Source: Lineus longissimus (taxonomy: Eukaryota > Nemertea > Pilidiophora > Heteronemertea > Lineidae). From it: a DNA stretch of 64,000 nucleotides. The position numbers and the translations under genes are program-made. The notes beneath the pieces were generated by a model. It saw only the letters and a list, made by a program, of their open reading frames with translations, ran no database searches and had not been told where the DNA came from. Positions within the stretch are counted from its first letter, which is position 1, and each line of letters opens with the position of its first letter. The DNA is taken from NCBI RefSeq assembly GCF_910592395.1, contig NC_088313.1:3724501-3788500 (forward strand). The letters are read 5' to 3'. This document shows positions 12,459 through 26,520 of this stretch, in pieces.

Positions 12459-14232
12459 AATCACATGATTATAAGATGTATTCCAATCAGGAAGGCGATT
12501 GATCTTGGATAATGAATGAACATTAGCTAAATACAGAATGCTTTCATGATCAAAGAGCCAACACCAACAGAAGTACTAAACACCCGTTGCTTTCACTAAA
12601 AGCAATTTGTTGGAGTGTTATTTGCCTCAGTAAGACCGGATTGGGATTATCATATTCTTACAAATGGGTCTGGTCACAATCGTTATTGTGTCTGTCTAAT
12701 CCTTTGTATCCACACACACACACAGACCATTTTGACACCAATTGTTGCATTGCCATTATTCTTATTCAGGATCTATAAATATCGATCGGATTGTTGCAAA
12801 GATCTTTAACGGTTCATCGGAGGTCTTGCAAAGAGAGTCTGGTAGCCTGATTTAATCAGACCCAGAAATTGCCCGATAAATTTTGTACGTATCAGCCGAT
12901 TGAAAATATCCATGAACGGATGTTAGATTTGTATGAGTTCGAGCAGGTCTAGCGGAATGCGGATGTAATGGGGCCTGAAAATAACAGTGGCAAGGGCTTT
13001 CGTATACGTATACTGAATACTATAGCAGGTCAGATTTTGTTTCGAATTCCTCAATGCAATGGTCACATCGTAGTGGTGTTTGAGAGCGAGATGCAATGCA
13101 ATATGCCCTGTTTTCGCCACATCAATCTTTGAAGCTATCATTTTGTAAAGAATGATCTTATTTTGACTGCTGTCACTAAAAACACTAAAGAGTATGGAAC
13201 AAGAACATCATCGACATTGTACGTGAGTTAAGATTTTTGTGATGATTCATTTCACAGAACACATTTGAATTGCTACAGAATGGCAGAAGCCCACTCAAGA
13301 CTTACTAAAGCAACAAGTCAAGTCTTAAGTAAAGCAAGAAAATGGTTCCGCTGCCAATGACAGTTGTCATTTCAGAAGAGCCAAAGCGTTTGCCTCGAGA
13401 CAACTCAACGCCCTCCAAAATATCTCCTGCCACCGCCAGCTGGGAAATAATTACTTTACATGAATAATCACTCTGTCGGAGTTAAATTCTGCTTTGCTGT
13501 TATCATTGAACTTAATTGAATTAAAAGGCGACACAATTTTTGTGCATAACACAATTTTGGACGCTGTGTTTACATGATTTATTACAGCCAATTTTTCAAG
13601 CTGAATGTGCAATTGCTGTCAGCTGTAATTATGGAATATCCGGTAAATTTTCATTCATTTTGGATTCTGTTTTTTTTCAACATCGAATGCATCATATCTG
13701 TGCAGAAATAAATAAATTGAATTTGTGAAGAATTTAATGACACAACACAATCTGACTTAGAGTTTTCCGTGTAATAAATAATGAAAACCTGTGACGAGTT
13801 GTTGGCATCTTTTGGGTAAGTTGCCACAGTGGATCAAGGCAAATCCCTCATCGATGCCAAAATACATGTCATGGCATGCAGCAGTGGTGACAACAGTTAG
13901 GATTCTGTAGATAAAGCCAGTAGAGGAAGGATCTGAACCGGTCAATTTGCGATGACTCATCCTGGGAGCTTTCTTGTACATAGCACAGTAATGCATTGCA
14001 TAATGTATTATGAGTACCTATCCATGTGGTGCACGAATATGAAATGGCAAGAAGATCAGTTCATCTCCACTCTTCAGAGGGAAGTGTGAGTCTTTAAACC
14101 AGGTTGGTTTCAGAGACCTCAAATGAGAACAATTCATAGGACATCTCTTCGATGATGTTAACTTGACCAGCATTGAAATCCTATGCTTTATCTTTCAATA
14201 AAAGGTCTTTTAAACAGTTTTTCTGAACAGTG

Positions 14233-14310
14233 AAACAGAGATAGCTCAATTGGTAGAGCAGTAGACCAGCAATTGAAAGATCTGTGGTTTGAATCTCAGT
14301 CAAAGCAACA
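14233..14310 (+). repeat. tRNA-derived SINE head or tRNA pseudogene
   Basis: A near-perfect A box, TAGCTCAATTGGTAGAGCA, is followed by a B-box-like GGTTTGAATCTC about 32 bases later. The D arm can pair (GCTC/GAGC), but the anticodon and acceptor stems do not, so a functional tRNA is unlikely. AT-rich sequence follows without a clear tail. Confidence 0.55.
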
Positions 14311-15385
14311 TGATTTTTCTGTTCTATTGTCACAATTAATGTACACCTCTGGGAATTTTTGTTTCATATAACATTTGTATAACTACAGGGGTAAGACATG
14401 GACAGTTTGCGATTAAGCCTTGAAGATGACCATGACATTTCTTCAGATGGTGATTACCAGCCTAGCATGATACCATTTACTGCTCCTTTCATGCCGTGCG
14501 AGATACTCGTGCGTATTTTCCTCCAAGGGGCTTTGATCTCTCGTTGATTGCATGACCAACACTCCGGAAACAGCAGGTAATTCACCGGTACTATAACGTA
14601 GAATGCGCGCACGAAGCAAAGTAATAAATGTAATAAATATAATGAAGACTCTCATGCCAGATTTATCATCATTGAATCGGAGATGAATGGGGTAATTAAA
14701 TGGTACGCCAGCATCAGCAATTGTCAGACACGGTGAACGGAAGGGACGTGATTTGAGATGTCAGAGGCAGAGCTGTAGTGATCAGGGGTCCAGACTAGGT
14801 GTTGAAATGGAAGTAGTCTGGCACCTTCCAGACCGGAAGGGACCGCGTCCAGGCGTCAAAGCAGAAGATTAATTCTCTATAAATATCACAAAGCAACATG
14901 GGTTGAATGGACAATAATAATGTGAGCCAGCTGGAAAGGAAGATGGGTTTCTGAAGGAGTCATTGTGGATATTAACTACATAAGACAAGAAGAGTTGTAA
15001 ACTTGAAGAGAAGCGATGGCTTAGAGAGAACAAGATTCTTGTGATCTTTCCAAAGGAGACTTTGAAGATCTTAGACAAAGCGCAAGACCTGAAGAAACTT
15101 TCTTGTGTCTATATGCAAACTTGAATCAGCAGTGCCTTTTGATTGATAACTTTGTGGTCCTTTGAATAGTGGGTGCTATGATGAAGAGCAACAGAGTATG
15201 CTGTGAATAGGTATAGACCCTCAATGAGGTATTAAAGTGATACTGGCTGAAGCTAAGGATTGAAGAACATTTTGTTTAAAATTTGAAGCAGTGACTCTTA
15301 TTCTCTCCAAGCTGGTGGCTGACTCCACTCTTGAGGACAGAACAAACCTAGAACCCACTGACATTGCTAAGCCAGGCCCGGTTCC

Positions 15386-15400
15386 GGGGGGGGGGGGGGG
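15386..15400 (+). repeat. G15 homopolymer
   Basis: Uninterrupted run of 15 G in AT-rich surroundings. It is prone to sequencing and replication error. Confidence 0.9.
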
Positions 15401-17124
15401 CACTAGACACACACCTCCTGCCCATTTCATGAAAATCTTTCAAATTCACCATGAAATTTTGGTACACAGCAGGAATTGTGATTAGAAATACAGTGCACGC
15501 CCCCTCTTTTTCCGGCTCCTGGATCCCCTGCAAGCTAATAATTTTCTGCCGAACGAAGTACTGTTATGAAGAAGATCAGATATAGATTAGTGTTGGAGAA
15601 GGATTTGGGTGTTGACACATGTGAATTACCAAGTCAATCTCCTCTTCACAGTGCTAAGAAGAAGATGTATCTTGGCACAAACACTAAGAAAAGACTGGTT
15701 TAACAGCCGATATTGAATGAGTTTTAGAAAGAGAAGAGGGTTTAGAACTGCTGGTGCTAACACAGATAAGATATCTTAGCTTTGGTATTGGTTGTGGTGA
15801 AATGCAATATTGTCCTACTTTACAATCAAGACATTGGGAAAGACACCTTGTTCATTTCAGATTACTAATGGACTTTGTTATGTCTAAAACTTGCCAGAGA
15901 GATATACTTATTGTGTCTGTAAATAGCACCATGGATCTACTTCTGTCGGCATGGCAACTTATTGTTGTCTCTTGGTTGTTAGGTACTATAAGACATGAGA
16001 CTTGAGATGAACTACCACATGAATGCCTGTGCAATGATGGATTGTTCACTAAAGGGCAAACAGGCACAGATCTAAGAAATGCTCACGAATCACTAAACAA
16101 AGTGATTTACGACAGTATAAAAGCCTGCCATCAGAATTTAGTGACAAGTTGGCCTTTATTGACTTACAGTGGATTTTGTGTTTTCACAAAACTCCCCCTG
16201 GTCATTAAATTGGGAATCAGATTGGGTCCTATTTAGAAGGAAAGAAAATCTACTGACATACATGTAGAACAAATAACTTAAATATGAATAGTAAGTATTT
16301 AACCATTCTTGAGTTTCCAATCGGATGTCGCAAAATGTTGTATGACTGATTGAATGAGTGATCGAGTGAGTGAGTGACACAAAAAATCATCATGAGCCGC
16401 CCACAGCTGTGTCGCGTCGTGGGAAAAAGAGTCTCACTACCAGAGGTCTTATTTTCATTATTTTGTAATATCAAGTGTGAAAAACCAACAAAAAAATGCA
16501 AAGTTTGCTCAAAAAGTGCCACCAGTGCTATGAACTACATGTACACAAACAAATAAATATCTGTCAGTAAATGTACATCAGAACATATAAAGGCAAAATT
16601 ACAAAACACAGCGTGCCTGAACTTTTCACCGGGGATTGTGAAAACAGAAACATGAATTGCCATAGCAAATCAGGCTAATTAATCCAGTAATCATGGTACT
16701 TCATTGATACAAACACTATTCGACTGAATGCAGCATTGTTCGTCATAGTAACTCAGGCCAAACAATAGTATTGAATAATTTCACAATAGCTGCAATCACA
16801 GGGGTCTGACATTGTCGTTGTTTGACAATGTTTGAGGTGGTCAACCCATCCTCAGAAACTCTGCCGACAATGATACTGAAAAATGTCTCAAAAACATGAA
16901 AAATGCGACTCTGTATAACATCGCGGCAAATCAGCCAGTGTTTTGCACTCATCATCAACAGGATTGTATTGCTGCCTATAAAAACATATAGCGACTGCAG
17001 CACCACTGGCAGAGGTCGAAGCTGCTGATGAAATTTGAACAAACCACACTTAAGTATTGAAACTACATTGGCTTTGAAGGATCATGAATGAAGAAATCCA
17101 CTTAAAATACATTAAAAGATCCAC

Positions 17125-17170
17125 ACCCCCCACCCAACAAGAAATCTACTCCCCCACCACCCACCCAACT
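17125..17170 (+). repeat. C-rich pyrimidine-biased tract
   Basis: Several runs of four to six C separated by A-containing dinucleotides make a low-complexity tract. The G-runs on the opposite strand could form a quadruplex. Confidence 0.6.
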
Positions 17171-20100
17171 TAAGGTATCAAATAGAGATCAACAGAATTT
17201 ATTTGTGTGTTTATTGATTGAACTTGGTCAGTAGGAAGCTAGCTGGTATGTTATTATAGCACATTGATCACCAACGGTAGCAGTGACCATCAACTGGTAT
17301 CAATATTCAAAGGAGTACACTGTTCGTAATTACTGGTGGTCCAGAAAAATAGTAATGCAGTAGTTATACGCAATCCCATTGTGCAGCTATCATGCATGTA
17401 ACTCTCCCGAAACTTAGTATATATACTTTCTGTATATATACCTTTCGCATATCTGTCTACACTACGGCAATGATAAGATTTTTTTCAGGACTTGTTTACG
17501 CATTTAGAAATGATCGAAAGGCGTGGCATATACATTTAGGGCCTGACAAATTGTCACCATATGAAAGTGTATCAAACTTATGCATCATGCACCAATGCTC
17601 ATCCAAGTCTAGAGCATGACAATTGATTAATCTAATTTTTCCACTCGCCCAAAAAAATCTTCTGATGAGAAACGGTAAGCCGCCATCGTTCTGCCCGAGC
17701 ATGATGTACTACGGAAATGCGAGGCCATTTCCCCTAGTGATCAGAGCAATTTCAGACCGACTGATTATAAATTGTCAACAGGCCAATTAGGTTTATGTCA
17801 AGATGGATGACTGATTAAAAGGGGGCGGTGCACTGATGTACAGCTTCATCAACACTTCTGCACTATCGCCAGTACTGCAGCTCTTGGGAGCATGCAGCTA
17901 ATCATATTGGGAAGATTGTTCAAATAGGCTGTGCTATCTTTAATTGTTAATCAAGTTTTGCATGTTGAAATTGATGACAAAAATTGTGCCAGGTTTTTTT
18001 CATGACAACACTACACTTTACTGGAAAATTATCTGAAGTGCATTTCATGCCCGTCCCAGAGGCCATTTGCACAAGCACTACATAATCGATATCAAGGGTT
18101 CGAGCTTGTTCATGATGCCGTCTGGACAAGTCCAAAACATACTCAAGACATGATGAGATTGTGAAATGCAAACGTAGTATTAGTAGTAAATGTGTGCACT
18201 ATAACATTTATGACCAGAATTGCATGGCTGGCAAATGCTTAGTTTTCTTTCAGTACTCCTTCATACAATATGAATGCACTTTCCACAAATGACCAATCAC
18301 TCTCTCAACAGTAAAATGCCTCAAAATGAGCCAAAAACTGATCAAGCATAAATCATGCAGTGGCATGAAATGTCACAACCTAAAGTGAAGACAAGAAGAC
18401 AAAATAAATGCATCACTATGGCATTGCCAATCCTTCATATAGCATTTCACAAATCCTCACAATACCCATGAAATGACCCAATCGCAGAAACAGCCAGACA
18501 CGACGAGTCAACCATGACAGGCACGTACATCATCAGCTGATTAGATTCACAGACAAGATAAACTCATATTATCGCTACTCATCAAAGCGGTAGCCTCCAC
18601 ACAAATATGATTTCCAAGAGCGTTAACGTCACTTTAGCAACTATCTACTCCAAGGATGCTAACGGCACTACACTTTCAAATGTCTCTTTTATCTTAAATG
18701 TCAGCTTCTCATGATAATGTTTGATGGTATAGAGTTCATTGTCATAACTGTGGATGGGTTTGAGAGGAAAGGCAATTAGGAAGCGCAAAAGGTCAAGGCC
18801 TGTGATCAAATTCAAGAACTCAAAGGCATTCATACAATACCGTGAAGCAGACCATTTCAATTCTTGCGATTCACAAACATTTCCATGTCCAGAAAAATTA
18901 CAATTTTTATTCCGGCAAACTATGAAACTTCTTTTGGTTCTTCAATCAAAAAAATTGATTTTGATCTTCCTGAATCAAGGATATTTGCAAGGGTGTATGA
19001 CTACTGAAGCAGTTTTTTCACCACTGTCATTTTTTATGTCTACGACAAATGCCACACGACACAGAAAACACATTTCTATAAAAAAATACTAAGGTGATGA
19101 AAACTATTCTTGTTCACACCTGCGACAGGTTTCATACCATTGTTTCGGATGCTTTATCATGAATGGCATCAGATATTGCCTTAGATAATCTATAAGTGAC
19201 CCTACTGGGACAGCATCTACCTTGAATAGGTGCTAAAATCAATGTCATCTAAATGTTTTATTCCATTCAATACTTGAGTGTGTCAATCGTGTTCTAAATG
19301 AATAGGTGCATTTAGTGCAATTCTGACGTACTAATTAATGCACTAATGGGACACATTTAGACATTTAACCTAAAACATCCCGCTTCATTTAATGAGAGAC
19401 ATTGGATTTTTAATCTGTTCATGGGAAGATACCAATAGACATGAAGTGTCTATACAATGATTAAGTTAACCTATTTCTATCAAGGCAAGCTACAGAACCA
19501 AGTAAGCTTATTTTGGCTTGTTGATGTCTATATGACATCATCCTGACTCAATCTTTGATGTATCGGTGTATTTAGAAAATATATGATCATCAGTTCCATA
19601 TGGCAAAGAGCAATCTATCATTGTTACATCTGCCAGATAGGCCCATAGGAACAACTAAATCAACAAAAAAATAACTTGCCTCACAAATAATTGAATAAAC
19701 AATGCAAAATAAGGCAAGTTTGCCAAACAAAAAATATTTTCTTGAAAATGCTGGCGTAATGACACTATGATCTTTTCAAAATATCAAAAATGTCTCATTT
19801 TTGAACAGAAATCCCTGAACTTTAAACTTAATGAAAATGTCTTGATGAACCTCAGGATATTTTGGTACAACTCAGTGAACCCAATGAGGAAGTTCAAAAG
19901 CCATGAGACGGCCTTTTGTAACAAAACAACAAAAAACAAACAATATGAAACTGTGAAAAACTGGATGTCAAATACAACAGCAGCAATATTTACAATGTTT
20001 TGATTACCAAAGTATAGAATGGGAAAAAAAATCTTCAATCAGTCATGTCAGTATGAGTCAGACGGTAGGTACATGTTGGTCTAATGCTGGAGGCAATAAT

Positions 20101-23100
20101 ATTGCCTCTGAATCATCAAAACCTCTTTCTTGACATGTTTAAGGGATGACAAATAGAAATTGACACTTTCAATACAAACAGGAAGACAAAATAAAACATA
20201 ATAACTCCTTGTTTAATCAGCCTGTATTTTTCTAGGTATGAGTCTTTTACACAAGGGTGTGAACTTTTCCCAGGTGTTATTTTATTGCTTACTTATTCTA
20301 CTTCAATGGCTTGACACACATTTTAAGGTATTTTGGAACATTATCGACACAGCACCCCTTAAAAAATCAAAATAGGCAAATATTTAAACATCGCATACAT
20401 ACAATGTAAATGTAGTTCATGACGCAGTGAACAAACAAAACGTTTACAGGGGTCTGTGACAATGCAGTGATGACAAACTATTGACAAAATGATTGATACA
20501 AATTTCGATTATTGGAATTTGGGTTTGCGGAAATATAACAAAGATCTATATCGAACATTTTCAAAAGATAAGAAAAAACTTCCACACTTCAAAAATAAAG
20601 GCTAGTTTTGTATTAATATCTAGTTTATTTATTCTATTTTTTTATTTTTGGTGACTTTGACATCTCAATTGTAACTTAGCAGAATAGGATGCCATACCTT
20701 ACTTTTTGAAACATATGTGTATGACAGAGACACACTGATTTCCACAATAATTAGATATACTTAAAAATGTCAAAACCCAACTTGTGGCAATTAACGAGTG
20801 AGTCAATCCGATATGATAGGTTTACTCCTCTGACAATCTGACCTCAGGTTTCTCTTATTGGAAAGCTTTGTTTTGTAATTGGTCTCGTTATGTCACCATT
20901 GTTAAAGTTTTCACATCTGAACTTTGCAACTGAATGCTGCATTGGTCCTTGGCTTCATTTCATAAGATCAAGCATACTCTGTCACTTGGTATTAACAAAT
21001 TAGATTGTTGATGGTAAAGGAGAGTTACAAAGGGCTCTCCAAGAAGTCAGATAAAGGTACCTCGGCATCAAAAAATGTTGAACTTGAATTAGCAACAGCA
21101 AGTTTTTAAAAACTTTTCCTATATGGCATATATTGGAAAGATCTTCAATTGAAACCTTATGTGAACCAGCTGGCATGAAATAAAGAAAAAAAAGGGAATA
21201 ATGATTTTTTTTACCCTCACAGATTATTCATAGCGCATATTTCTGAACTCTCTCGATAAATGTTTTGGTGTAATTAAAGCAGTTCTGGTCTAGCATGACG
21301 TGCTCATGTCAATCTTGGTGAACCTCAAAATTGTTAAATGTCAAAATTTATTAATTTGTGACTTGTGCAGCGAAGAAAAAACACCAGCTAGTCATCATCT
21401 GAGACTTTGGGTTGAAAGATTAATATTTGGATTTAAATCCCACATGTCCCAGACTGGCAGCATTTTTTTCTTCAATTTGTTATTTATTTTCTACTAAACA
21501 GCTGAAGAAAAAAAATTGAAGCAATTTGCCGCGACACAAATTCATCATCTCCAATATGTATGAATTTAATTTTGAGCTCATTTTGAATACTACCTACTTT
21601 CCATCAGTTTCTGACAAGACTTATTATTCCCCTGATATTTACCTAAGATACAAGATATTATATACAAGTTGGATGAGATCTTTTGGGAAATTCACAAGTG
21701 ATTAATTGCCGCCAAACAGAAAACATCTTTTTTATCTCCATGGCATCAACGAGATGATTCAGAAGGTAATGAGAATTTGATGACATTTTTAAGACACATT
21801 CAAGTAAAAGCTGGCCACAGTGGTCTCGAAATTATTACTCTGTTACTGTCAGAGCAATTTATCTGGTATGATGTATTTGTCAGAAAACAATTTTACCCAT
21901 TTTACAAAAATTCAAGAAAAAACCTAATAAAGGCAGTGCCACCCTGTTATATTCTGTCAAAGATATTTGACTCAATTGAGGAAAAATAGGCATAAAAAAA
22001 AAAGTTAGCCTTGTTTACAAGAACTGCAAAAAGTCCAACTTTACCATTCCATAGGCAGCATAGAACAGCGAAACCTTTTCAACAAACATACGCCAAAAAA
22101 CTATTGGTTGAAAATGTCACATGAAGGGGTTAAAATTAGTTCCCATTTTTAAGGAAGGAAATAGCACACGAAGGATAAGGTTCTTGGGAGTCAAATGTGC
22201 AAAACTTGTAAACTGATTAGCCTCGTTTAAAAAAACAGTTACCTTCTGCATCATGTTCATGGGCAATGTGAGACAACCGTTTCTTTTTGCTAACAAAAAA
22301 AACAGCCAGGAGCTAATCGCGAAAATTAATGATACCAGTTTGTCCCAAAAGCCTAATGGACGTGGTGATTAATGACGCTAGCCTGGAAGACATTGTTGTC
22401 TCATCCTTTGCGGCGTTAATTGGTAACGGTATCCCGGCAATGGCAAAGACGCTGAAAGAGAACTTGTAGCAGAGATATGGCTGTAGGCAACTGCTAAGAT
22501 GTGAACAAAGTCACAAAGGACAACTCCAAGAGTTTTTATCCCACTTTTCAAAGCAAGCTTTTTAAATTTTTGCTTCTCACTTTTCATATCCTCTGGCTGA
22601 GTTCGTTTGGTTACGCAGGTAGACTTTGGTCCAAGGTTTCCTAGTTAAACTGCGTAAATCTATCCAGGTTGCCGAACTCTGCAAGAAATATTGTGGCACT
22701 TTACCATGGCATTATCCTGCTCTCCATGCGCTGGTGGTAGAACTAAGAGCAAAATGGTGGCTGAAGTCGACTATAGGACATGAAATTTAAACCTTCACGA
22801 AATCTCAGGGTCAGCAATACCAGCACCGATGCGCCCTATTGTCCAGCAATGCCAACACAAGAACCATGGACAAATGAATTGAGGCCAATCCGATGAGACA
22901 AGAGAATAATCAGGACAAACATGACCTTTAGAAACGGATTCAGCATGAGACAGTGGAAAGCAATCCACAGCAAATACGCCATCATCTTTCCCCCAAAAAA
23001 TATATTGGTAATCAGCCATGACAGTTTTACCATTATGGTGGACAAGGCCATCAATAAAAGAGAGATCTCAAGTGGGTTTTGCAGTGGGATCTACGCTTGT

Positions 23101-24769
23101 TTTAGCATGTTTAGGCACCATAAATCTTGTCATCTTGACAGTTTACTTGGATACGAGAAAATCTCAAAATAGCACAAGGTCAGTTCTGTAGTTTTGATCA
23201 TGACCAATCTTGCTAATTCTGCTGGAATAGAACCCTTTTGATTTTCGGGACACATAGAAGTTTGGACGCATTGAGATGACCCCTCTACAGATGATTATAT
23301 GAGTTATCGAAGAAAATGGTAATTACTTTGTTCCATCCAGGGACCTTCTTTGTTCCCAGGTTCGATTAGGGATAATTGGGTGTAGGTAAGGTTAGTACAG
23401 CTGTTATGGCAAAGGGGACTATTGCCAATTTTGCACCTTTTTTACAACATATCCTAGGATATGAGAATTTGCCAAAAAATACCAAACTAATATGTAAAAC
23501 ATTTTCAGCGGAGTTAAAACTATTTCTGACTGATCTGAAGTTATTTCTGACTCTAATGTCATGAATGTCAAGGACTAATTGTATTGTGCACACGCTGTTC
23601 TGATGCTGACAGGATATATTTCAGGTTAACTACATTTATGATAATCTGGATGATAACAAGTGCTATCTGTTTACAAATCCTCAGGCGTGCATACAGCCCT
23701 TTTTCCAAAAGGTGGTGTACTGAGGATAACTTGATGTGACTCAAGTTACAAGAAATCTGTTCTCCTCCGAACTATCTAATTGCATTCTTCGGGTTACATT
23801 AATATGACAGGGTTGTAGGAATATACTGTTCCAACAAAACGTTCATAAAAGCAACGCCAACCAGCCTTTCTTTCCAACAACATGACTCCATTGAGGTGAA
23901 CTGCTATGTTTTTGCGATTTAGATTTTTGCAAACTTCTGACTATTCGCAAAATCTGCCAAGACAAAATGCTGATACAAATTTGGTTGTTTACAGTTAACA
24001 TGGTAAAAGGATGTCAATTCACCAGTCACAAACTGTCAAGTCCAAATCAAAGAGTAGCCGCAAAGTATCAATACAACATTCAAACCAAAGACATCAGACC
24101 CTTTTAATCAATCAAGTAGCGTACACACAAATGGTAACCCACACAAACACTAGGCGCTTTAATCACGCAAAGTGGCTATCCGCCTCCCAACCATCCCATA
24201 ATTTTTCTTTACTGCTGTCAAACGCCTGTAAGAGATTAACATCTCAAACCTAGGGCCATCTTTTTCATCTCCCTACATGCCACGGCTTTCCCATTGTCCC
24301 TTGAGCTGCTGTTGTCTTTAGTGGTTGGTGCTGTCGTTCTCTTCCTATGTTGAAAATCACATCAAAGCAATGCTTCTATGAATTGTCAGGATACGTTTGA
24401 TGTTTGACACAAAGAGCATGGTTAAGGCACATAGTAAGAGTAGTGATATGAATAAACAAGTAGTGCTATTATACCAAGGATCCGACTTTACGGCTTACAA
24501 ACATTTGTAGTAAAAATATGTTTTCATACAAACTTTTGAGGGGTTTTTCATCATCATTTTTTATTAGCTTAAGCTCTCTGTTTTTTCCCTTTTCGATAAG
24601 TGTTTTAAAGTGCTTTTTGGATAAAGCCTTGGGATTTACCAATGCTGTCCTTAATAGAGATATCTCTTGGTTAGAGAGGACAATTTGAATGGAAATGTCA
24701 GGTTTGGGATCAAAAGTTAGTTGAAAAGTTAGTTGAAAAGATGAAAACCTTGACTACACAGTATCAGCC

Positions 24770-25025
24770 ATGAATGGCTCATCAGGCTGGAGTTAATCCT
24801 GGATTCTGTAGCATAAAGCGACTTGGAGTATCGATCACCCGAGATAGGATGCTGGTCTATCTCAGTCAGAACTGGTCCCCATTCACTCGTGAGTCAAGAG
24901 AAGCAATGAAGGGTAAGGTGTCTTCCCAAGGCCACAGAGATGAAAGAGAGAGAGCTGAACCCACAACCTCCTGATTATGACCCTGGTGCTCCAACCAATA
25001 TGACACTGAGCTCCTTGTGATCAAA
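24770..25025 (-). mobile_element. tRNA-derived SINE, minus strand
   Basis: Read on the minus strand from 25020, a tRNA-like head has GGAGCTCAGTG, then TTGGTTGGAGCA, an anticodon-like region with CAT, and a B-box GTGGGTTCAGCTCTC. A body follows containing the phrase CTTGGGAAGACACCTTACCC, of a type common in marine invertebrate SINE bodies (recalled, not searched). The element has no coding capacity. Confidence 0.6.
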
Positions 25026-25111
25026 ATCAGTGTGTTTACTGGAAAGGGTGCCTATAATAGAGAGGTGTCATCTATGAGAGGTTCCACTCTACTGCTTTTA
25101 TCCTTTGACAG

Positions 25112-25351
25112 GCAGTGCTTGATGTTAAAGCTGATAAAAAGGTAAAAAGAAATGGTGTCATGAGTATGAAAGTGGTTCTAAAGCAAAATACAGATTTGAT
25201 TGGCTTACACACCGGTGTTGCAAAAATATCTTTTCGGCGAGGCTTTCTGCAATTTCTAAGCTATGGTCATTGGTTTAAAGTGCAAACTGAAAGGTTTTTT
25301 GTTTTTTTCGGTGATGATGTTATAAAACGCACCCCAGAGACAATTTTCTGA
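25112..25351 (+). CDS. Weak exon candidate, unknown product
   Basis: A pyrimidine-rich tract ending TTTGACAG at 25111 opens a frame of 79 codons to a TGA at 25351, beginning AVLDVKADKK. An alternative donor, AAG|GTAAAA, follows those first ten codons. No domain is recognised and no partner exons were found. It may be chance. Confidence 0.15.
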   Translation, partial: AVLDVKADKKVKRNGVMSMKVVLKQNTDLIGLHTGVAKISFRRGFLQFLSYGHWFKVQTERFFVFFGDDVIKRTPETIF

Positions 25352-26520
25352 GTACATGCAAGCTCTACACGATGTTACTGTTAGCTATACTGTTCTGCGA
25401 ATGACAATGCTTTGCAGTTATATAAAAGTCCGTCTTTGAAAGGAGCCGTTTGATGTGAAATCTGGCTACGATACACATTACGGCTAATGATGTACAGCCA
25501 CTGTACTGCATCTTCTTTTGTGCCAATGATGACGTTCCCTCTGTTCCCATTTCTGGATGAAATCGTCACTGATAAAATTGTTCGCATCAGGATCTTTAAT
25601 TGATATTGCCAATCCTCCAGTTCGCATGAAACATTCTTTCCTACATCCAAAGGATATTGTGATGGCATAATGTTTCATTCTACCTGAAAGGCAATGCTTG
25701 GTAGTTTTGTTTTTTACTACGATTGAGAACACTACAATAGTGAATGTCACCGGCACCATAATGCATTTCTATCATGTACAAAAGAAATTCACCATCCACA
25801 CATTCACCATCGATGTCAAGAGCGACTTTGACATCCGTGATTGGATTTTTGAAATTTCAACCTTTATCACACACAGATCTGGTTCAGCAAGCATAACAAC
25901 ATGTTCAGTGAATCTAAAGCTGTTACAGCATGTTAGAAGCTGATTATACTCCGTTTTCAAGCGCAGGGACAACAGGCTTTTCAAAACCTCTGAAAACATA
26001 GTGAATACTAAGGTTTTTCTTTACACTCAATATTTTCAGACGATGCACAAGATGTTAAAATCAAAGTTTCCAGACCTATCACACAAAACGATTTCTCAAT
26101 GCACCCACAAGTGATGTTCTTGAAAACTCTGACTTAAAAATTAGATTTTGATTTTGATGAACGATAAGAGCCATGATGAAAGGAATAAGGAAATGAAATG
26201 TCAATTCTCCTATGTATTTGTCGCTTGATGCTAGCAAGGGGTTGAGCTTATTAACAAAGGAAGCCAGCACACTTACAATAATCTTGCCTTGAGCTTTGTC
26301 TGTTAATTAAAAGATACCATACCGGGTGCCTTACTGAACAACAAAAGTGCCTGCGGCAAGGCAGACATTTTTCCTGCGCCACTAAGATTCCTATAGAGAG
26401 AGACAAAAGTATCATGCTGGTTAAAAGAAGTACATGGCAGAAATCTCAAGGCTGCAGGCTTAACGTTGTGGCTAACAATCAAAGATATCTAACTGCCGAT
26501 ACCAATGTTGCTTCAAGTCA
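25352..26520. other. No gene seen; flank of minisatellite
   Basis: AT-rich sequence with overlapping short frames on both strands. The last 50 bases (26471-26520) look like a decayed unit of the following array. Confidence 0.4.

Larger units (their letters stand above)
12459..24769. other. Long gene-poor AT-rich stretch
   Basis: Twelve kilobases with no supported gene. Open frames are short, with shadow-like composition. Minor items listed separately are a tRNA-like relic at 14233, a G-run at 15386 and a C-rich tract at 17125. The rest is AT-rich sequence in which I see no organised structure. Confidence 0.5.

Noticed and set aside
14233-14310. Functional tRNA gene
   Set aside because: A box is good, but anticodon and acceptor stems do not pair; kept as a tRNA-derived relic.
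22795-23054. Hydrophobic minus-strand frames resembling membrane segments
   Set aside because: Two overlapping frames compete, and neither shows a family motif or splice context.
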